Shown: positions 22,063 to 33,900 of the stretch, in pieces | Layout of the letters: each line of letters starts with the position of its first letter | How positions within the stretch are numbered: the first letter of the stretch is position 1 | Origin: Ganoderma boninense | Lineage: Eukaryota > Basidiomycota > Agaricomycetes > Polyporales > Polyporaceae | Reading direction: 5' to 3' | NCBI GenBank assembly: GCA_002900995.3 | Contig: PJEW03000013.1 | Span: 1,102,380-1,166,379, forward strand | Length of the DNA stretch: 64,000 bases | Notes under the pieces: generated by a model | Told to the model about the DNA's origin: nothing | Databases searched by the model: none | The model's input: only the letters and a program-made list of their open reading frames with translations | Program-made: the position numbers and the translations under genes

Positions 22063-22347
22063 TCAAGTCACGATGTATGTTTCGAAGTCCATCACTGGTG
22101 CTTTGACCTCAAATACCAACCCAGAGCCAACTTGGAGCTGCCAGTTGAGTAAAGTCATACCAGAAGCTGAGATTTCTTCGACTAGTGGCAGTATAGAAAT
22201 GGATGTTAAGCAGAGAACTGGGAAAGTGGTCCTATAGGAATGCATAGCGGGACAAAGAGGAGAGCAGGAGGAGCGAGTGCTCAGTAAAAGATGAACAACG
22301 ACTAAAAGCACCAGAATGCACCGACCCATTTTCAGGACAAAGGGCAC
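22063..22347 (-). CDS. Small hypothetical protein with signal-like N-terminus, truncated
   Basis: From the inner Met (MGRCILVLLVVVHLLL) the frame starts with a basic residue and a hydrophobic core resembling a secretion signal. A short, Ser/Leu-rich sequence follows (LLNWQLQVGSGLVFEVK) to a stop near 22063. The frame sits just outside the solo LTR insertion (22029), so a 3' part may lie across the insertion near 14.9-15.0 kb. A GT just before the stop and a ttcttccag at 14999-15007 on the minus strand would allow an intron holding the LTR. I do not recognise the family. Confidence 0.3.
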   Translation of the reverse strand: MPFVLKMGRCILVLLVVVHLLLSTRSSCSPLCPAMHSYRTTFPVLCLTSISILPLVEEISASGMTLLNWQLQVGSGLVFEVKAPVMDFETYIVT

Positions 22348-23059
22348 CAGACTGAATTATTATAGGGGGCGTTCAATCTCGTAGTATAGCAAAAAATTGT
22401 GGAAGCCTACAATAAATAAATCGAGTTATCTAACGACCCAAAGTGCTATGTAACATTTCAAACGCATGATGATCCACAAATTTGTTGACAAAAAAAGTGG
22501 AGAATGTGTCCAATGAGCCATAACTCTTGAGGTTTGCAAGAACCCGGTCTCCAATGCTTACGCCAATTAAATGGGCTGCCCGGATAATGGTATGTATATG
22601 GACCACTAAAAGCATGGGAATGCACTCAGCCCCCCTAGAGCGAGGAAGATATGCTGGTTCTACCACCCAAAGACCAGTGTCTTTATCAGGCTTGTTATCA
22701 GTGTGCCAGTACCAGTAGACCACTGCGCACTGATAAATCTCCTCGCGATACTTGAAGGAGAAGAACAGACGAACACAAGCAACGTCCATGCCTAGCAACC
22801 CTGGAGCATCGTTACATCGATTGATAAAGACACAGTCAAAGTGTGGTGGTCCATTGCACCAGTGTGAAGTAGCACAAATAAACTCGCGGTGCATCCCACC
22901 AATGCCGGACGGGTCACTTGGGGCATAGAATGTGGCACTGGCAGAGTAGAATACCGTGATTGGAGACTTGTCAAATGGCAGGCACTGAGTGAGTTCAAGA
23001 GAGGCCCCGGAAAGCTCGCTGTCGGGGTTTAGCTGGTGAAAGAGGAATCGGCAGATGTA

Positions 23060-24218
23060 CATCAGCAAAAGTGCATCCGGCTGGCAGCCCACTTATCTTT
23101 GGTGACCAGACTCACCAGGCTAGCCAGATTCACCTATACGGGTGACATGCAGGACCTCTGCAGGTCCACGATCTCCAAAACCATATAAGATTCACCAGCA
23201 TGGGCGATCTCGACCAGGCTGGTGATCTCTGGTGAGTCTGGCGATCGCGGACCTGCACAACTGTTGCCGCTGGTACGATTCTCGTTTTAGGATGCTGTTA
23301 ATTGTTGGTTTTCCGGGGTCCTGGGGGTTCGTTCTCGCACGATAGATAGGCTAAACTGCAAGATATATTTCTAATTTCCAGGCAGCGTGAGCCACCAATA
23401 ATTATAGTACATTGGATGTAAGCCGCAAGGACTTAGAAAGGAATAGTCACGGGGTTGTAATACACGAGGGATTGAAGGGGAAAGATAGAGGAAAGGATGG
23501 AACTGACATACCTGTGCTGCGAGAAAGACAGTGTTGCCGTTGGATCACGCACGGCGACCATTTGAACACCACAAAGATGCACCTTGCTAGTCTCGGATCT
23601 AAGGGCATGAAAAACGTACCTTGGGGACAGCTAGAACAGGTTCAAGACTTGACGCTCACCTACAAATGACGTACCTCGCATGAATGAAGAGGTGCTCTCG
23701 AGGGACAGAGGAGGGGAGAGGCGCAAAGAGCAGAAGTTCGACAAGGGGCAAATTTATGCTGAAGTGCGACGGAGAACCGTCGGAATGAACCTCGCGACCT
23801 CTATCAATGTGCCGGAGGGTCTCGGGTGGTGTCGTAGCGATGTTGTGCTGCCTTGACACGAGCTTGCAACGAGCAGGTAGGGCGGCGTCTGACGGGGAGT
23901 AACCCGAGTCTAGGGTTGAGAGCGATTCTCAAAGGAGACAAAAATGATATACCGGAGTTTGAATGGCAGGTTTACAGGAGCGCCAGATGGTTTCCGCAGA
24001 GCCAGAGAGCGTGACCTGAGAGGTACCAGAGAGGGATCACAACAGCCAGATGGTCACCAGTCTGGTGAGTGCTGGCCAGAGAAGGTGAAGTTCACCGCCA
24101 CTGACCATTGCTATACCAGGCTGGCCCCGACCGGCCAGATAAGGTGTTGATCTTATCATATCTGCCCACGTATGTCCCCACCACCAGCGGTTACCTGAAT
24201 CTTGCGCTTTTGCTGATG
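23060..24218. mobile_element. Non-autonomous TIR element with TA target duplication, inside a Plavaka exon
   Basis: Left end CATCAGCAAAAG (23060-23071) and right end CTTTTGCTGATG (24207-24218) are exact inverted repeats, flanked by TA at 23058-23059 and 24219-24220. Removing the element and one TA restores the reading frame of the surrounding Plavaka exon (..NFCDY-ICRFLF..), which fixes both ends independently. Subterminal regions carry many CCAG/CTGG motifs (CAGTCTGGTGAG, CCAGGCTGG) in opposite orientations. No transposase is encoded; an 85-codon frame at 23412-23669 is unlike any family I know. Confidence 0.85.
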
Positions 24219-25445
24219 TAGTCGCAAAAGTTGGGAATGTTTAACTCTCGGCTCAAGTTGTCAACATTCTTTGAGTGTTGGCGTTCTAGATAAAAAGAAA
24301 GACTAAGTACATAGGAAGCTATGTTGCCTGTATATAAATGATGTACGTGAAGTGAGAGCCATGGTTATATATGCAAGGACCGTTGGCCCATCTACAATCC
24401 CGTCATGGTCTTCACCAACCAGATGACCAGGAGCTCGAGAATGTACGTGCATCTTTTTTGGAGCACCAATTGACCGTACATTCACCTCAGGTACTAGAAC
24501 AAGTTCCAATAAAGTTAATTAAGAATCGAAACAGGCTGAATTAAACACGCACAATTTAGAGCAGACCGAGCCACAAAAAGACATGTTCCTGCTAGCATTC
24601 CATGAGCTGAGAAGTCTACCTGTGCAGTAGCCAACTTGTCAAGTCTTTGATTGGTGAGGAGCATCTGATCAAGTGCATCAAAGCAGTTTGAACAACACCA
24701 TGGTTCCTTCACAGCCTTGATGTGTTTTGACTCCGTGATTGAGGAAGATAAACCATTCGGCACCCCAAAATCCCAGATCTAGTCGATGTACTGTTTAAGA
24801 GAGTGCTGTCGAGGAAGTGAAAACCCATCTGCACGGACTCCAGTCTCGTGAAAGATTTCTCGATGCTGCCGGAATCTGCAAAGTGAGTTTTCCATCTGAT
24901 CCTGTGTGCTGCTGGTGTGGACATTGCATCTGGCCAAGTAGCAAAATTTGAGAAAGGCTTGGATTGTGAGAGTCATTTCCTGAGGAACTAGACCATCGAT
25001 CGCTGGCAGGTATATCTAGAGACACATAAAATTCAACAATGTTTTAAACATGAAGAGAAATAAATTTACCTTCATTAGAGCTTTTGAATCATCTCCAGTC
25101 CACTGTTTGAAACCTCGTCCTTCATAAAAGTGGCACAAGGCAGAAAATGGCGGCACTACAGCAATACTGAGCCAGAGAGTAGTATGAGTTTCCAAGTGCT
25201 TCAACTGGTTTTATAATATTATATTATCTTACCGGCGATCAATTTCTGCTATTAACTCTGCATCTGCTGCTTCTCCATGTTCACATTTCAAATATTGCTC
25301 TACCCAAGTCACGAAGTGATCCTTGAATGTCCCCTTGATCAGTTGATGAAAAAGATCCGGTGCAATAAGCTCATGAATATCGGCCCGGTCAAAGTCATTA
25401 GTGAAAGGCTGTATGTAGATTATATTGATTTGACATCATAGATGT

Positions 25446-25901
25446 TGTCACGGTTTTTCGCGCCACGCTTAGTCTGGCATCTTATCAGGACAAGTTATCT
25501 CTCAGTTCATCTTATCTTTTCCTTTATCTTATCTCCCTTTCCTTTATCTTATCTCCCTTTCCTTTATCTCATCTCTTCCTTTTATCTGATCTCTTTCCCT
25601 ATCTTATCTGCTTCTTAGATCATTCTCTCACCTACGACAGGTCCCGGGACCTGCCCTGAACTGATGGTCTGTGTGCTGTTCCCATGTAATATATAAAGGG
25701 CTGTGATGTGGGATCAAGAACCTCAGATTCTGTCTTCTGTTCTTCCCTCCCTCCCACTGTAGGCAGCCTAACAGCTCCTGCCCCTCTGTGCCTTCTAGTC
25801 TAGGCAATCCATCCTCTTCCCTTCTATTGCCACCCCCTGTGTGCCCCATCAGTGAGCCCCTTTTTTTGTTTGTTTGGTGATGCAGTCAATAGGCTGTGAC
25901 A
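25446..25901 (+). repeat. Solo LTR of the gypsy C family, in a Plavaka intron
   Basis: 456 bp from TGTCACGG to GGCTGTGACA with target duplication GATGT at 25441-25445 and 25902-25906. It aligns along its length, in opposite orientation, with the 3' LTR of element C (61653-62089). It has a sense-strand TATA box near 25686 (TATATAAAGG) and a pyrimidine-rich TTATCT array at 25500-25610. It sits within a predicted GC-AG intron (25409-25923), so it does not cut coding sequence. Confidence 0.92.
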
Positions 25902-26464
25902 GATGTGACAACAAAAGACTTGCCACTATATCATCAACAAGCCCATAGTTGTCCCACAGAGGACCAAGCTCATAGGTGCTTGCAAGGTGCTCTGTGTGGT
26001 TCCGTGTACGGTTGAAGACCCCCACTCTATCATCGAGGCTCTTGTTGCTAGCCGTACAGCTGAGCTGAAAGGTAAGCATGCACAGTGATCTGTAAAATAT
26101 CAATGGACTTACATTGGACACCAGCCTTGCACTATGCATGTCGGAAGTGCCTGCTTGGGATAATCTGCAATGTATGGCCCAAGCCCATATATAACTTTGC
26201 GGTAGTAGCCATCTCCACATTGAATGACTTGCGGCATTTTGATGCCTAATTGTAGTGAAGAAAGAATTCGGGACAGGGACAAATGGAAGAGCTGTTGACG
26301 GAACTTTCGGAAAGCTGAACTGTCATTATACTGTCTACTGGCTACAACAAAAGTTGGCCTCAATTAAACAATTAGAGGTACTAAAAATCCAACATGTACT
26401 CTTTGGAATGGTGAGAAAGGCGATGACAGCCACAGCACCTATTTGGTTGAGATATAGAGGGTGC

Positions 26465-27405
26465 TTCTATGAGAGGGGGGTAGGAGGAGAGGGTGGTGAG
26501 CATCGAGGTTCCAGTGGACGAAATTTTATGATCTTTATATTGTTAGAAAGCTGTATTCAAGCACTTTCCAACGGTACAGAGATCATAGAGGGGAGAGAAT
26601 ATTTGGTCGAGATATGGCTGGTACAATCTCCCTGTGGCTGACCATCAATCTACCTCCTATACCATTAGACACGATATATGCTCAAGGCACATATATAAGT
26701 TCTATTCTGTGTATTAGTATCTACTGAGCGCAAAAGAAATGAAGGCAAACAGACCACATATGGCAAAGATATATATAGCCCTTCTTGAGGAGGAAGGGGT
26801 ATGCACCCCGCAACAACTAGTGGTTGGATTTTCATGAATGAGGACTTATTAACACCGCATTATCAAGGCGAACAAAATGCATGTAACATCATATTATTAT
26901 GTGGAGAACTGACTGCACAATCCTATAATTGATCTGACTAGTCTGAGGCATAACTGGAATGGATGGTCACCATATAATTGCTATTAACAGACTAAGCATA
27001 CATACATAAGTAGAAATACAAAAAGAACCAGCACAAACGACGGCAGGAAGGGGGAGATATGCATGCTCGCTGGGGGCAACAGCGAGCAGACATGCAGAGG
27101 CAACAGCGCCAAGTGGTGGGAAGCGAGGCAGCCGATGATGGGCGCGTGGGGCGGGATTATGCGAAACGGCGGCAGGGGCGCCGGCATGATGGGACCAGGG
27201 AGGAGCCCGGAAGGACATCGGAAGTCCTCGGAGGTGTACTCAGAGGTGTCCTCAAGAGAACTGCTGGGTGCTGGGTTATTCGCTGGGTGGTGGGAAATAG
27301 GGCGAGCCTAGCTAATTAGCTACGTTGTAGGCACTCCGTGATCTAGCTAATTAGCTGGGTATATGGTGACGCCCAGGTGAGGGAAATGGCGGTGGTGGTG
27401 TCCCG
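26465..27405. other. No gene seen; paired 12-bp palindromes
   Basis: No protein-like frame. The perfect palindrome AGCTAATTAGCT occurs twice, at 27310-27321 and 27345-27356, within two similar 15-bp words 35 bp apart. Function unknown. Confidence 0.5.
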
Positions 27406-27933
27406 TCAGGCAGGACTCGTCCAGCAGAGTCGCATGGTTTGCCTAAATAAAAGGTAAGTCAGTGGACAACACTGAACCTCACTGTTTTTGCTGCAAACCT
27501 GTGAGGATGGGATGGGTTTCAAATACAATTCCTCCTCGTCATCCGATGATGGCGGCGATGCAGGTGCAGAGGAGGAGTTGCTGCGCTCAGCGTGGCCAGT
27601 ACGAAGATAGTCGGCACGGTTCACATCGAATGAGCCAGGATTAACCTCGAGGTCGCTGTCTTCGCCGATGCCCTGGACATTGGACCCAATAAAGACAAAC
27701 TGGGGGTCATCAAAATCGTCGTCTGAAAAAGGATCCAGTGGCGGGGGCTCGTCGTCGTTGAGTGTCTCGTCGTCAATATCTATCACCTCAGTCATTGGCA
27801 TAGGTGGGTCGGAGTCCGGGTTATCGACTACTAGAACCGGCGAGCCAGACTGAAGGTCTTCAGTGAAAAGTGCTCTGCCAGGATAAAAGTCTCGAAGGTC
27901 GTCGTGCTCAGTGGGGAGATAGAGAACGCACAC
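27406..27933 (-). CDS. Hypothetical acidic protein (partial model)
   Basis: A 175-codon frame rich in Asp, Glu, Pro and Ser (IDIDDETLNDDEPPPLDPFS, later PPSSDDEEELYLKPIPSS). A probable 3' intron (GT after PIPSSQ near 27505, acceptor tttatttag near 27444) would replace the Cys-rich tail with a short alternative end. An upstream intron (gtacgtatc ... aaaacag, about 27950-28003) would extend the N-terminus. It is low-complexity and mostly disordered, with no family recognised. It lies next to another orphan gene on the same strand. Confidence 0.4.
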   Translation of the reverse strand: MCVLYLPTEHDDLRDFYPGRALFTEDLQSGSPVLVVDNPDSDPPMPMTEVIDIDDETLNDDEPPPLDPFSDDDFDDPQFVFIGSNVQGIGEDSDLEVNPGSFDVNRADYLRTGHAERSNSSSAPASPPSSDDEEELYLKPIPSSQVCSKNSEVQCCPLTYLLFRQTMRLCWTSPA

Positions 27934-28059
27934 CTTACAGAGGCTGTTTTATAGTCAGAGGAGGCATCCTGTCTTACCTACATATAGATTGATACGTACG
28001 ATGAAGCTGAATACTGCATTCAGACCACAGTCTGCATTGTTATGTTCAGGCCTATAAAC

Positions 28060-28702
28060 TACAGCGTCAGGTCGCAACGCAGTAGACAGCAGAAATGTAT
28101 TCATGCATCTTGGTCACACTGTGCTGGCTTGCTATACATTCCTGTCCCAACGAGTGATAGATGACTCACGTATGACACTTCCGCCCATGAAGAGCGTGTC
28201 CAAGATGTCGCATGACCGCCACAGACATCGCATGGACGCCAAGTTAAGGTAAATGTTGCTCCAAATTACCAATGTGACTCGCTCACCAAATCATTCCACT
28301 CGTAGGTCCATGCCGTGGATCGGACAGCGTGCTGAGCTTGAAGCCCCTCTCTCATCCTGAAAGATCCTATTTGGAGACTAATGCGGCCCGTTGGCTGCGC
28401 CATCCCACCAAGACTTTATTGGTCATAGAATCTGCAATTACCGCAAAACTAGTAGGCAAGAGACGAGAACAGGGATGACAGCTCCGCGAGGCGAGGATGC
28501 AGAGATATGCTAAGCTCCGAGCAATTACTACTTCAGTAACAGATGTCAGCCATAACTGGAGAATTTGAACTGGCCTGACCTCGACAAACAGACGGTATGC
28601 AGATATTTTCGAAAGCACTAGCTTCGACAAAACTTCAGCAATAATTCACATTGCATCAAAGCAGAAAATCAATAACTCAAACGTTACATAGACGTGCTAT
28701 AC
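28060..28702. other. Intergenic interval, nothing recognised
   Basis: About 640 bp between two minus-strand orphan genes. Only short overlapping frames; no repeat or RNA gene seen. Confidence 0.5.
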
Positions 28703-30988
28703 TCAAGCCGTAGGCTTCCGCGCCTGTGCTCTCGTGAACGGACGCTTGTGAGCAACTGGATGCGGCTGCTTAAACTGGAGCCCCGGTGAGAGTTTGCGTT
28801 TCAGAGTGGCACTCAGGACAACCCGGACGCTGAGGGGGATGTCGCTCTCAGAGTCATCATCCAAGCGTGCATCGACCGAGTCATCTTCGCTATCAGGGTT
28901 CATGTCTCGAGGCTCAACGTCGCTATCCCCGTCTTCTTCACCTGCCCACTCTTGTGTTGCGAGTGCAGAGAGCTGAGCTCGCATGCGGCGGCGGTAACCG
29001 TCTGCCACACGCAGCTCTCGGGCAATGTCCGCTTTTCGCGGATCCTTGGACGGTAGTCCTCGCCTTCCAGTGCGGTGCTACATGCAAGAGCTCATTAAAA
29101 GGGTGCACATTGCGAGAAGAATGCGAGAAACTTACGATCTTCTTTCGGCCAGGGCGCCATTTTGCGCTGAGGTCGACGAAGTTCTCGACCATTTCTCGAA
29201 ACGACGCTACACCAACCGTCGTGTTATTGGCCAGTTGACGCATGTCGGGAGCGAGAGCCTGTAATACTTGTCACGCAAAGCATCAGACCTCAGCATACTA
29301 CGTTGACGTACCATGGGTCCGTTTGCCGCAAAGGCCCAATCTGCGGGACGAGTGGCTGTAATGATCGAGTAGAATTTCACTTTACCAACCTTGAACACTC
29401 CGACAGGCCTCTGCTTGTACACCTTCGTGGTGAGCAATCCGTCGTTGGGCTGATAAGGCTGACCTAAAATCATCTTGAGCTCAGACAAGTCAGCGGAAGC
29501 AGGACAAATTTACCTAGAATATGATTAGGATCGAGAAGACCAGAGAGAGACAACCAGTTGTAAAGATCCTGGTCAACGCAGCAAAAGCTCTTGCGATATA
29601 CGTGAACGTATTGAGAGAGATAGATACGATGTGACCTGTAGTTGAATGCGAAGGGATTATCGCTGTTTGCAGGGGGAGCCACGAGGTTCAAGAATTTTGG
29701 TGATAACCACAACGACATGTAGTCGACGAGAGTGGACGTAAAACGAGAAAACAGCTCATCATCCATGCAGAGCGCAGATGCCGGCATGCCAGGCCAGATA
29801 CCAGCAAGGTGGAGGAGATCGTTGGCTGTGTGCTTGCCAAGGTCGTTGAAGACGCTCTGCACCCCATACAGCACGGCAATGATGGGGGCATCACGGTCTG
29901 AGCTATGCGGTGAGCATATCTCGTTGCGCCACAGACTCAGGACACCAAGCGCGTCATCTCGCTCTGTAACCCAGTCCGGGCCATGGCCAGCGTCCCAGAG
30001 CTGGAGCCAGAACTCGACGCACGCAAGTCAGTAACTCCGGGATAGACAAGACAGGGTGAGACGTACTTCAGAAACAGACTGCAAGGTCATTCCGACTCCC
30101 AGTGTCGCCCGAGGCTCATCACATGGAGGCGAACAAGACGCGAGAAGTCCATCACGACGATGGCTCGGTCTTGACAGACAATGGCAGCGAAGACATTCAC
30201 GTAACGATCCTCTGGACACTCCCAATTGGGGGACCCAGGAACAACGAACTGGGAGGGGAGAACAAATGAACGTAGCCTTTTGGCCTTTGCCTTGTTCTTG
30301 TTGGGGCCTGGTCGGCACTGCGCGGTGAGCGCACGGTAGTGGTCCAGCGACATGATGCATATCGATGCCTCTAAACCCAAATGGATCCTGACAGCATGCT
30401 GAATGGAGGCGTGAGCTGATATAAAAATGCTAAGACTGACGGCACGCACGAAGCCAGCCGCGACCACGAGCTCCTTCCCCCGACAAGCCACCGAGACTTC
30501 TCCAACGTCCAACGGCTTGAGTAGGTACTGCAAGTGCTTGAATGGCGCCGCCAGGAGACGATCCCAGTCAAAGCGGTTCGGCTGGTATTCTGCAGGGGTG
30601 CCTTCAAGGATGGGGTCGTACTCCCAGGATTGAGTGGTCATGGTTGTGTACTTCTTCGTCTTCGTGCCTAGCGCGAACGTGCGGAAGAAGAACTCCCAGG
30701 ATCCTGGAGTATGGAATACAAGTCAAATCAGTGGAGTGATGATACGAGTTGTGAGATACTAGTGACCTTGAGGCGCCTCATTGTGTTTCTTGAGGTATTG
30801 GTCGATGTTTCGCTGAATGTTGAACGAGAAGGCGCGTAGGACATCGACTTCCGGCATCGAGGAGCGAAGGACTGGAACCGCAGCGCGTAGCAATGTCCAA
30901 GAGAGATGCAACCCGAGATGGAGAGGCCGCGCAAGACCAGGTAGAAACTGAGCAAGATGGTGGAGGTAGATTCCTGGGCTACGAAGTA
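28703..30988 (-). pseudogene. Orphan multi-exon protein of unknown function, 5' truncated, one frameshift
   Basis: A multi-exon reading with consistent GT-AG introns: LHLSWTLLRAAVPVLRSS ... IQRNIDQYLKKHNEAPQ (to about 30768); SWEFFFRTFALG through WEYDPILEGTPAEYQPNRFD and RYVNVFAAIVCQDRAIVV; FWLQLWDAGHGPDWVTERDD through LGKHTANDLLHL and HVYRKSFCCVDQDLYNWLSL; ILGQPYQPNDGLLTTKVYK; a short exon; and an acidic, then basic tail ending KRPFTRAQARKPTA. Near 30115 the frame shifts by one base between HVMSLG and ATLGVGMTLQSVSE. The 5' end stops near 30988, where unrelated sequence begins. It resembles Agaricomycete lineage-specific proteins that occur in many copies, but I can assign no function or named domain. 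Confidence 0.6.
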
Positions 30989-33900
30989 TCCAAGGTTTAG
31001 GGGGTAAGAATCACGCCGTAAGTGACGGTAACGTCACTCCCACGTGGAGTCACTCGTGACACTGTGTGCTCGGTGTTGAACCCTGCTGAACCGCAGCAAC
31101 GGCGGGTTCGGCCTTCAGTTGCCATCTCGACAGTATATACTATAGAGCAGCGACGGCGACGAGGCGGCTGACCGCTTTTCTCCCCTCTCCTCCCAGCTGC
31201 TTTCCGCGAAAGCAAGGTTTGCTGGTCCCCCCGGAGGACCAGCAGGCCTTGCTTCCGCTGTCAATCATACCGTCAGTGAGTGTTTGAATCCCGGTCTCGT
31301 CATGACGGCCTTTCCGGGTCTCGGAGGGATCAGTTTCTCGCGCGGTTTGGGCGACTGGTACGTGACACGCAATGCTTGCATTCCCATTGTGCTGATGCAT
31401 ACTCTTAGGTTCCGAATGGATCAGGAAGAGCGTCGACAATCTTCGGAGCACCCATTATCCATGCTCGTCGTGTGTTCTCCATTCCCCTCTCGTTCCCCGT
31501 TGCATCCCACCCCCGGCCATCTTCTTTCACCTTGCCGCCCATTCATCCAATCTCCCATCCCATTTATCCACCGCTTTGGTCATCACATCGGATGCGGATG
31601 AGCTGCTATATCTCTCAAATGTGTTACCGGCCTCCGCGCCCCCCAGATTCCAGAAAGCGGCCGTCCGTATCCATCGGATGAGGCTCTCAAGCTATACTCC
31701 AGTTGGTCGCTGACGCTATCCTGGTGAGCAGACATCGAGCCAAGCAATTTGTATTAGCATTGCGAGTCTCACGAGTCCCTTCAGTTGGTTGTGGATTTCT
31801 GTCCATACGTAGGCTGCAGCTTGTGAGTATGTTAATCCGTGAATACTTAATACCCTGTACTAACCACTCCACCACCAGTTATCCAACCATGACTGCTGTA
31901 GCGGCGGTCATTGTGATAATGATAATAATGACGATGATAAATCATGACGCGTAAATGAATTGTTGAAATGTGAAATGCCGTATTATGACCCCATTTCCTG
32001 CTACACAGTTCTCACATTTGCTGTCACCTGTTTTTGAAACCTTATTGGAACCTGCAATACTTTTGATGTTCATCGTAGAGTGTGTTTTTGGTGGAATGAT
32101 TTTACGTCGAGCCAGTGTTGCATTGAAGGAGCGCGAAGCGCGACTGAAATGCGGCGCCCCGTCGTCTGACTTTCAGAATGGCGTGAAGCTAGTAGGGGAA
32201 GATTAGGATCATGCGCCGGGAGCTGGTGTAGCCCAGGTCTGCCCGGAGGGGCCCTTCTATGAAACTGTAAGAGAGCGTTGAGGACAACGAGTCCGTCGCC
32301 GACGCGTAACGGTGGCGACGCAATGCGTCACGTCCATGTCACACGTGACATTGCTCCCGCGCTTATGGCTCGTGCAAAGCAGCATAAGACCGAATTTGTT
32401 ATGAACAAGGCGTGCACAAACCTCTCCTTTTTATTACTTGAATAGAAAGTCTTTGACGGTAAGCTTACATTAAAATTCGTCCTATAATCACAGCTTACCA
32501 TTTGCTTACAATTACAATTTTAAGTTCCAGCGGAACGTCGGCGCTTGACCGATCTCTGCGGCTGGCACCGACTGGCGCCAGCTGGGGCGTCTTTCTTGTC
32601 CTCCTGCCCCGCTCGTGTGGCGCGAAATCCCATCTGGATGTAGTCCGTTTAATAATCATCTCTCGTACTCATGCCCTCACCACGACGGTTCTGATCAAGT
32701 CCGAGCACCGTCTCGTATACCTTCCTACCGTCCTTGAGCTTTCCCCGTAGTGTCTCTAACCGCGCATGAACAGCCCAGTTCCTCAGTGACTCTGGCGCGC
32801 CAGCAAGTAGTGACTTCGACAACTGCGCCGCGCTGTGCCTGCGTCGCGACCTCCAAGGCGACAGTGAACACATCTCAATTTGAATCACCCTCCTCCAACC
32901 TACATAAATCTCCGCCATGAACAACATGGCCAGCCTCACTTTCATATCCATGTCGTTTACACTCCGAGATGTATGTTGGTACTTCAATGACTTCCTATGT
33001 TATAGCACGATGATCCGCCATGTTGTCCATCATACTCCATCATGAAGCTCGCTATGACACGCCAGGTGCGCAATACCCGAGAGACAATGGAATGCAGAGA
33101 GTGTGAATAGTGCGCACATTACTACCCAGTACAATTCTGAATCATAACGTACGAAAACGTAGCTGAGATAATGTAACTTTCTACACCGTTCATCTCCGCA
33201 GCGTGCCTTAAGAGCCTTCAACCGAAACCGTCTCACCAAGACCCCCGGAGCGGAGCGACGGGGCGTCTTGTTTGTTACAAGGGAGGCCGGCCGGCAGACC
33301 AAGGTTAGTATGGTAGTATCCGGCCGGCCCCGATTCCCTGGTAAGGCAGGGGATTTGTCAAGGCCGGGGCACTACCAATACTAGTACATAATAGGGTAAC
33401 TATGTGGAACATCTGTTGCTGAGAACGTTAGCACCAACCATAGAAGATGGGATAAGTAGACTCACCTAGTGTATTCGGAGAAAGGAAAATATCATACTGG
33501 ACGACCCGCCAGCATCTATGTTCCACTGCACCCTATCCTTCTCCTCGCCGCTCCGTCAGCGACAACGGCCGCCGTCTCGCTTCACCATGGGTTGCGTACC
33601 TCGGGCGGATACCTACCCCTCTTGATTGCTCTGTACATGCATGACTTCGTAAGAAGTGCTGTCACCTTGGGCGGATACTGCGGCAATCCTGTCCTAGCTT
33701 GAGCGCACTGCCAACCATGCGTGTGGATAGAGAGGCAAGTTGAACATTGATGCCGCCCGGCGCCAGGGGCAGAGACGATGAAGACTCGCCTGGAGATGAA
33801 ACTGGTATTGTGGGAAGTTCTCTTTCTTATACGAACGATGAGGATATCCGTCGAGTCTGCCTTGTCCTAGCGATCGAGGATCTATTAGCCTGAGTATCAC

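Larger units (their letters stand above)
22430..26464 (-). pseudogene. Plavaka-type transposase, multi-exon pseudogene
   Basis: This resembles the large Plavaka-group (CACTA-related) transposase common in Agaricomycetes. From 5' to 3' the exons carry IGAVAVIAFLTIPK (about 26460-26400), SAFRKFRQQLFHLSLSRIL and VIYGLGPYIADYPKQ (about 26340-26110), DDIV (ends 25924), PFTNDFDRADIHELIAPDL (25408-25233), GRGFKQWTGDDSKALMK (25166-25070), LPRQHSLKQYID then PNGLSSSITESKHIKAVKEP (from 25015), VDGPTVLAYITMALT (about 24350), NIPNFCDYI / CRFLFHQLNPDSELSG (joined across 23060-24218), and the C-terminal block ITVFYSASATFYAPSD ... VNKFVDHHAFEML. A TAG at 24779-24781 interrupts an exon, and the N-terminal third is missing beyond about 26.46 kb. 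Element ends were not found. Confidence 0.8.

Noticed and set aside
23412..23669. 85-codon frame as a transposase of the TIR element
   Set aside because: Too short, with no DDE-type motif; also within the stretch removed when the Plavaka exon is restored.
25500..25610. Pyrimidine-rich TTATCT array as an independent satellite
   Set aside because: It lies inside the solo LTR and recurs inside the gypsy C LTR, so it is part of that LTR.
30989..32350. Transposon between CACGTG-rich patches near 31.04 and 32.33 kb
   Set aside because: The patches share only short words and cannot be aligned as inverted repeats.
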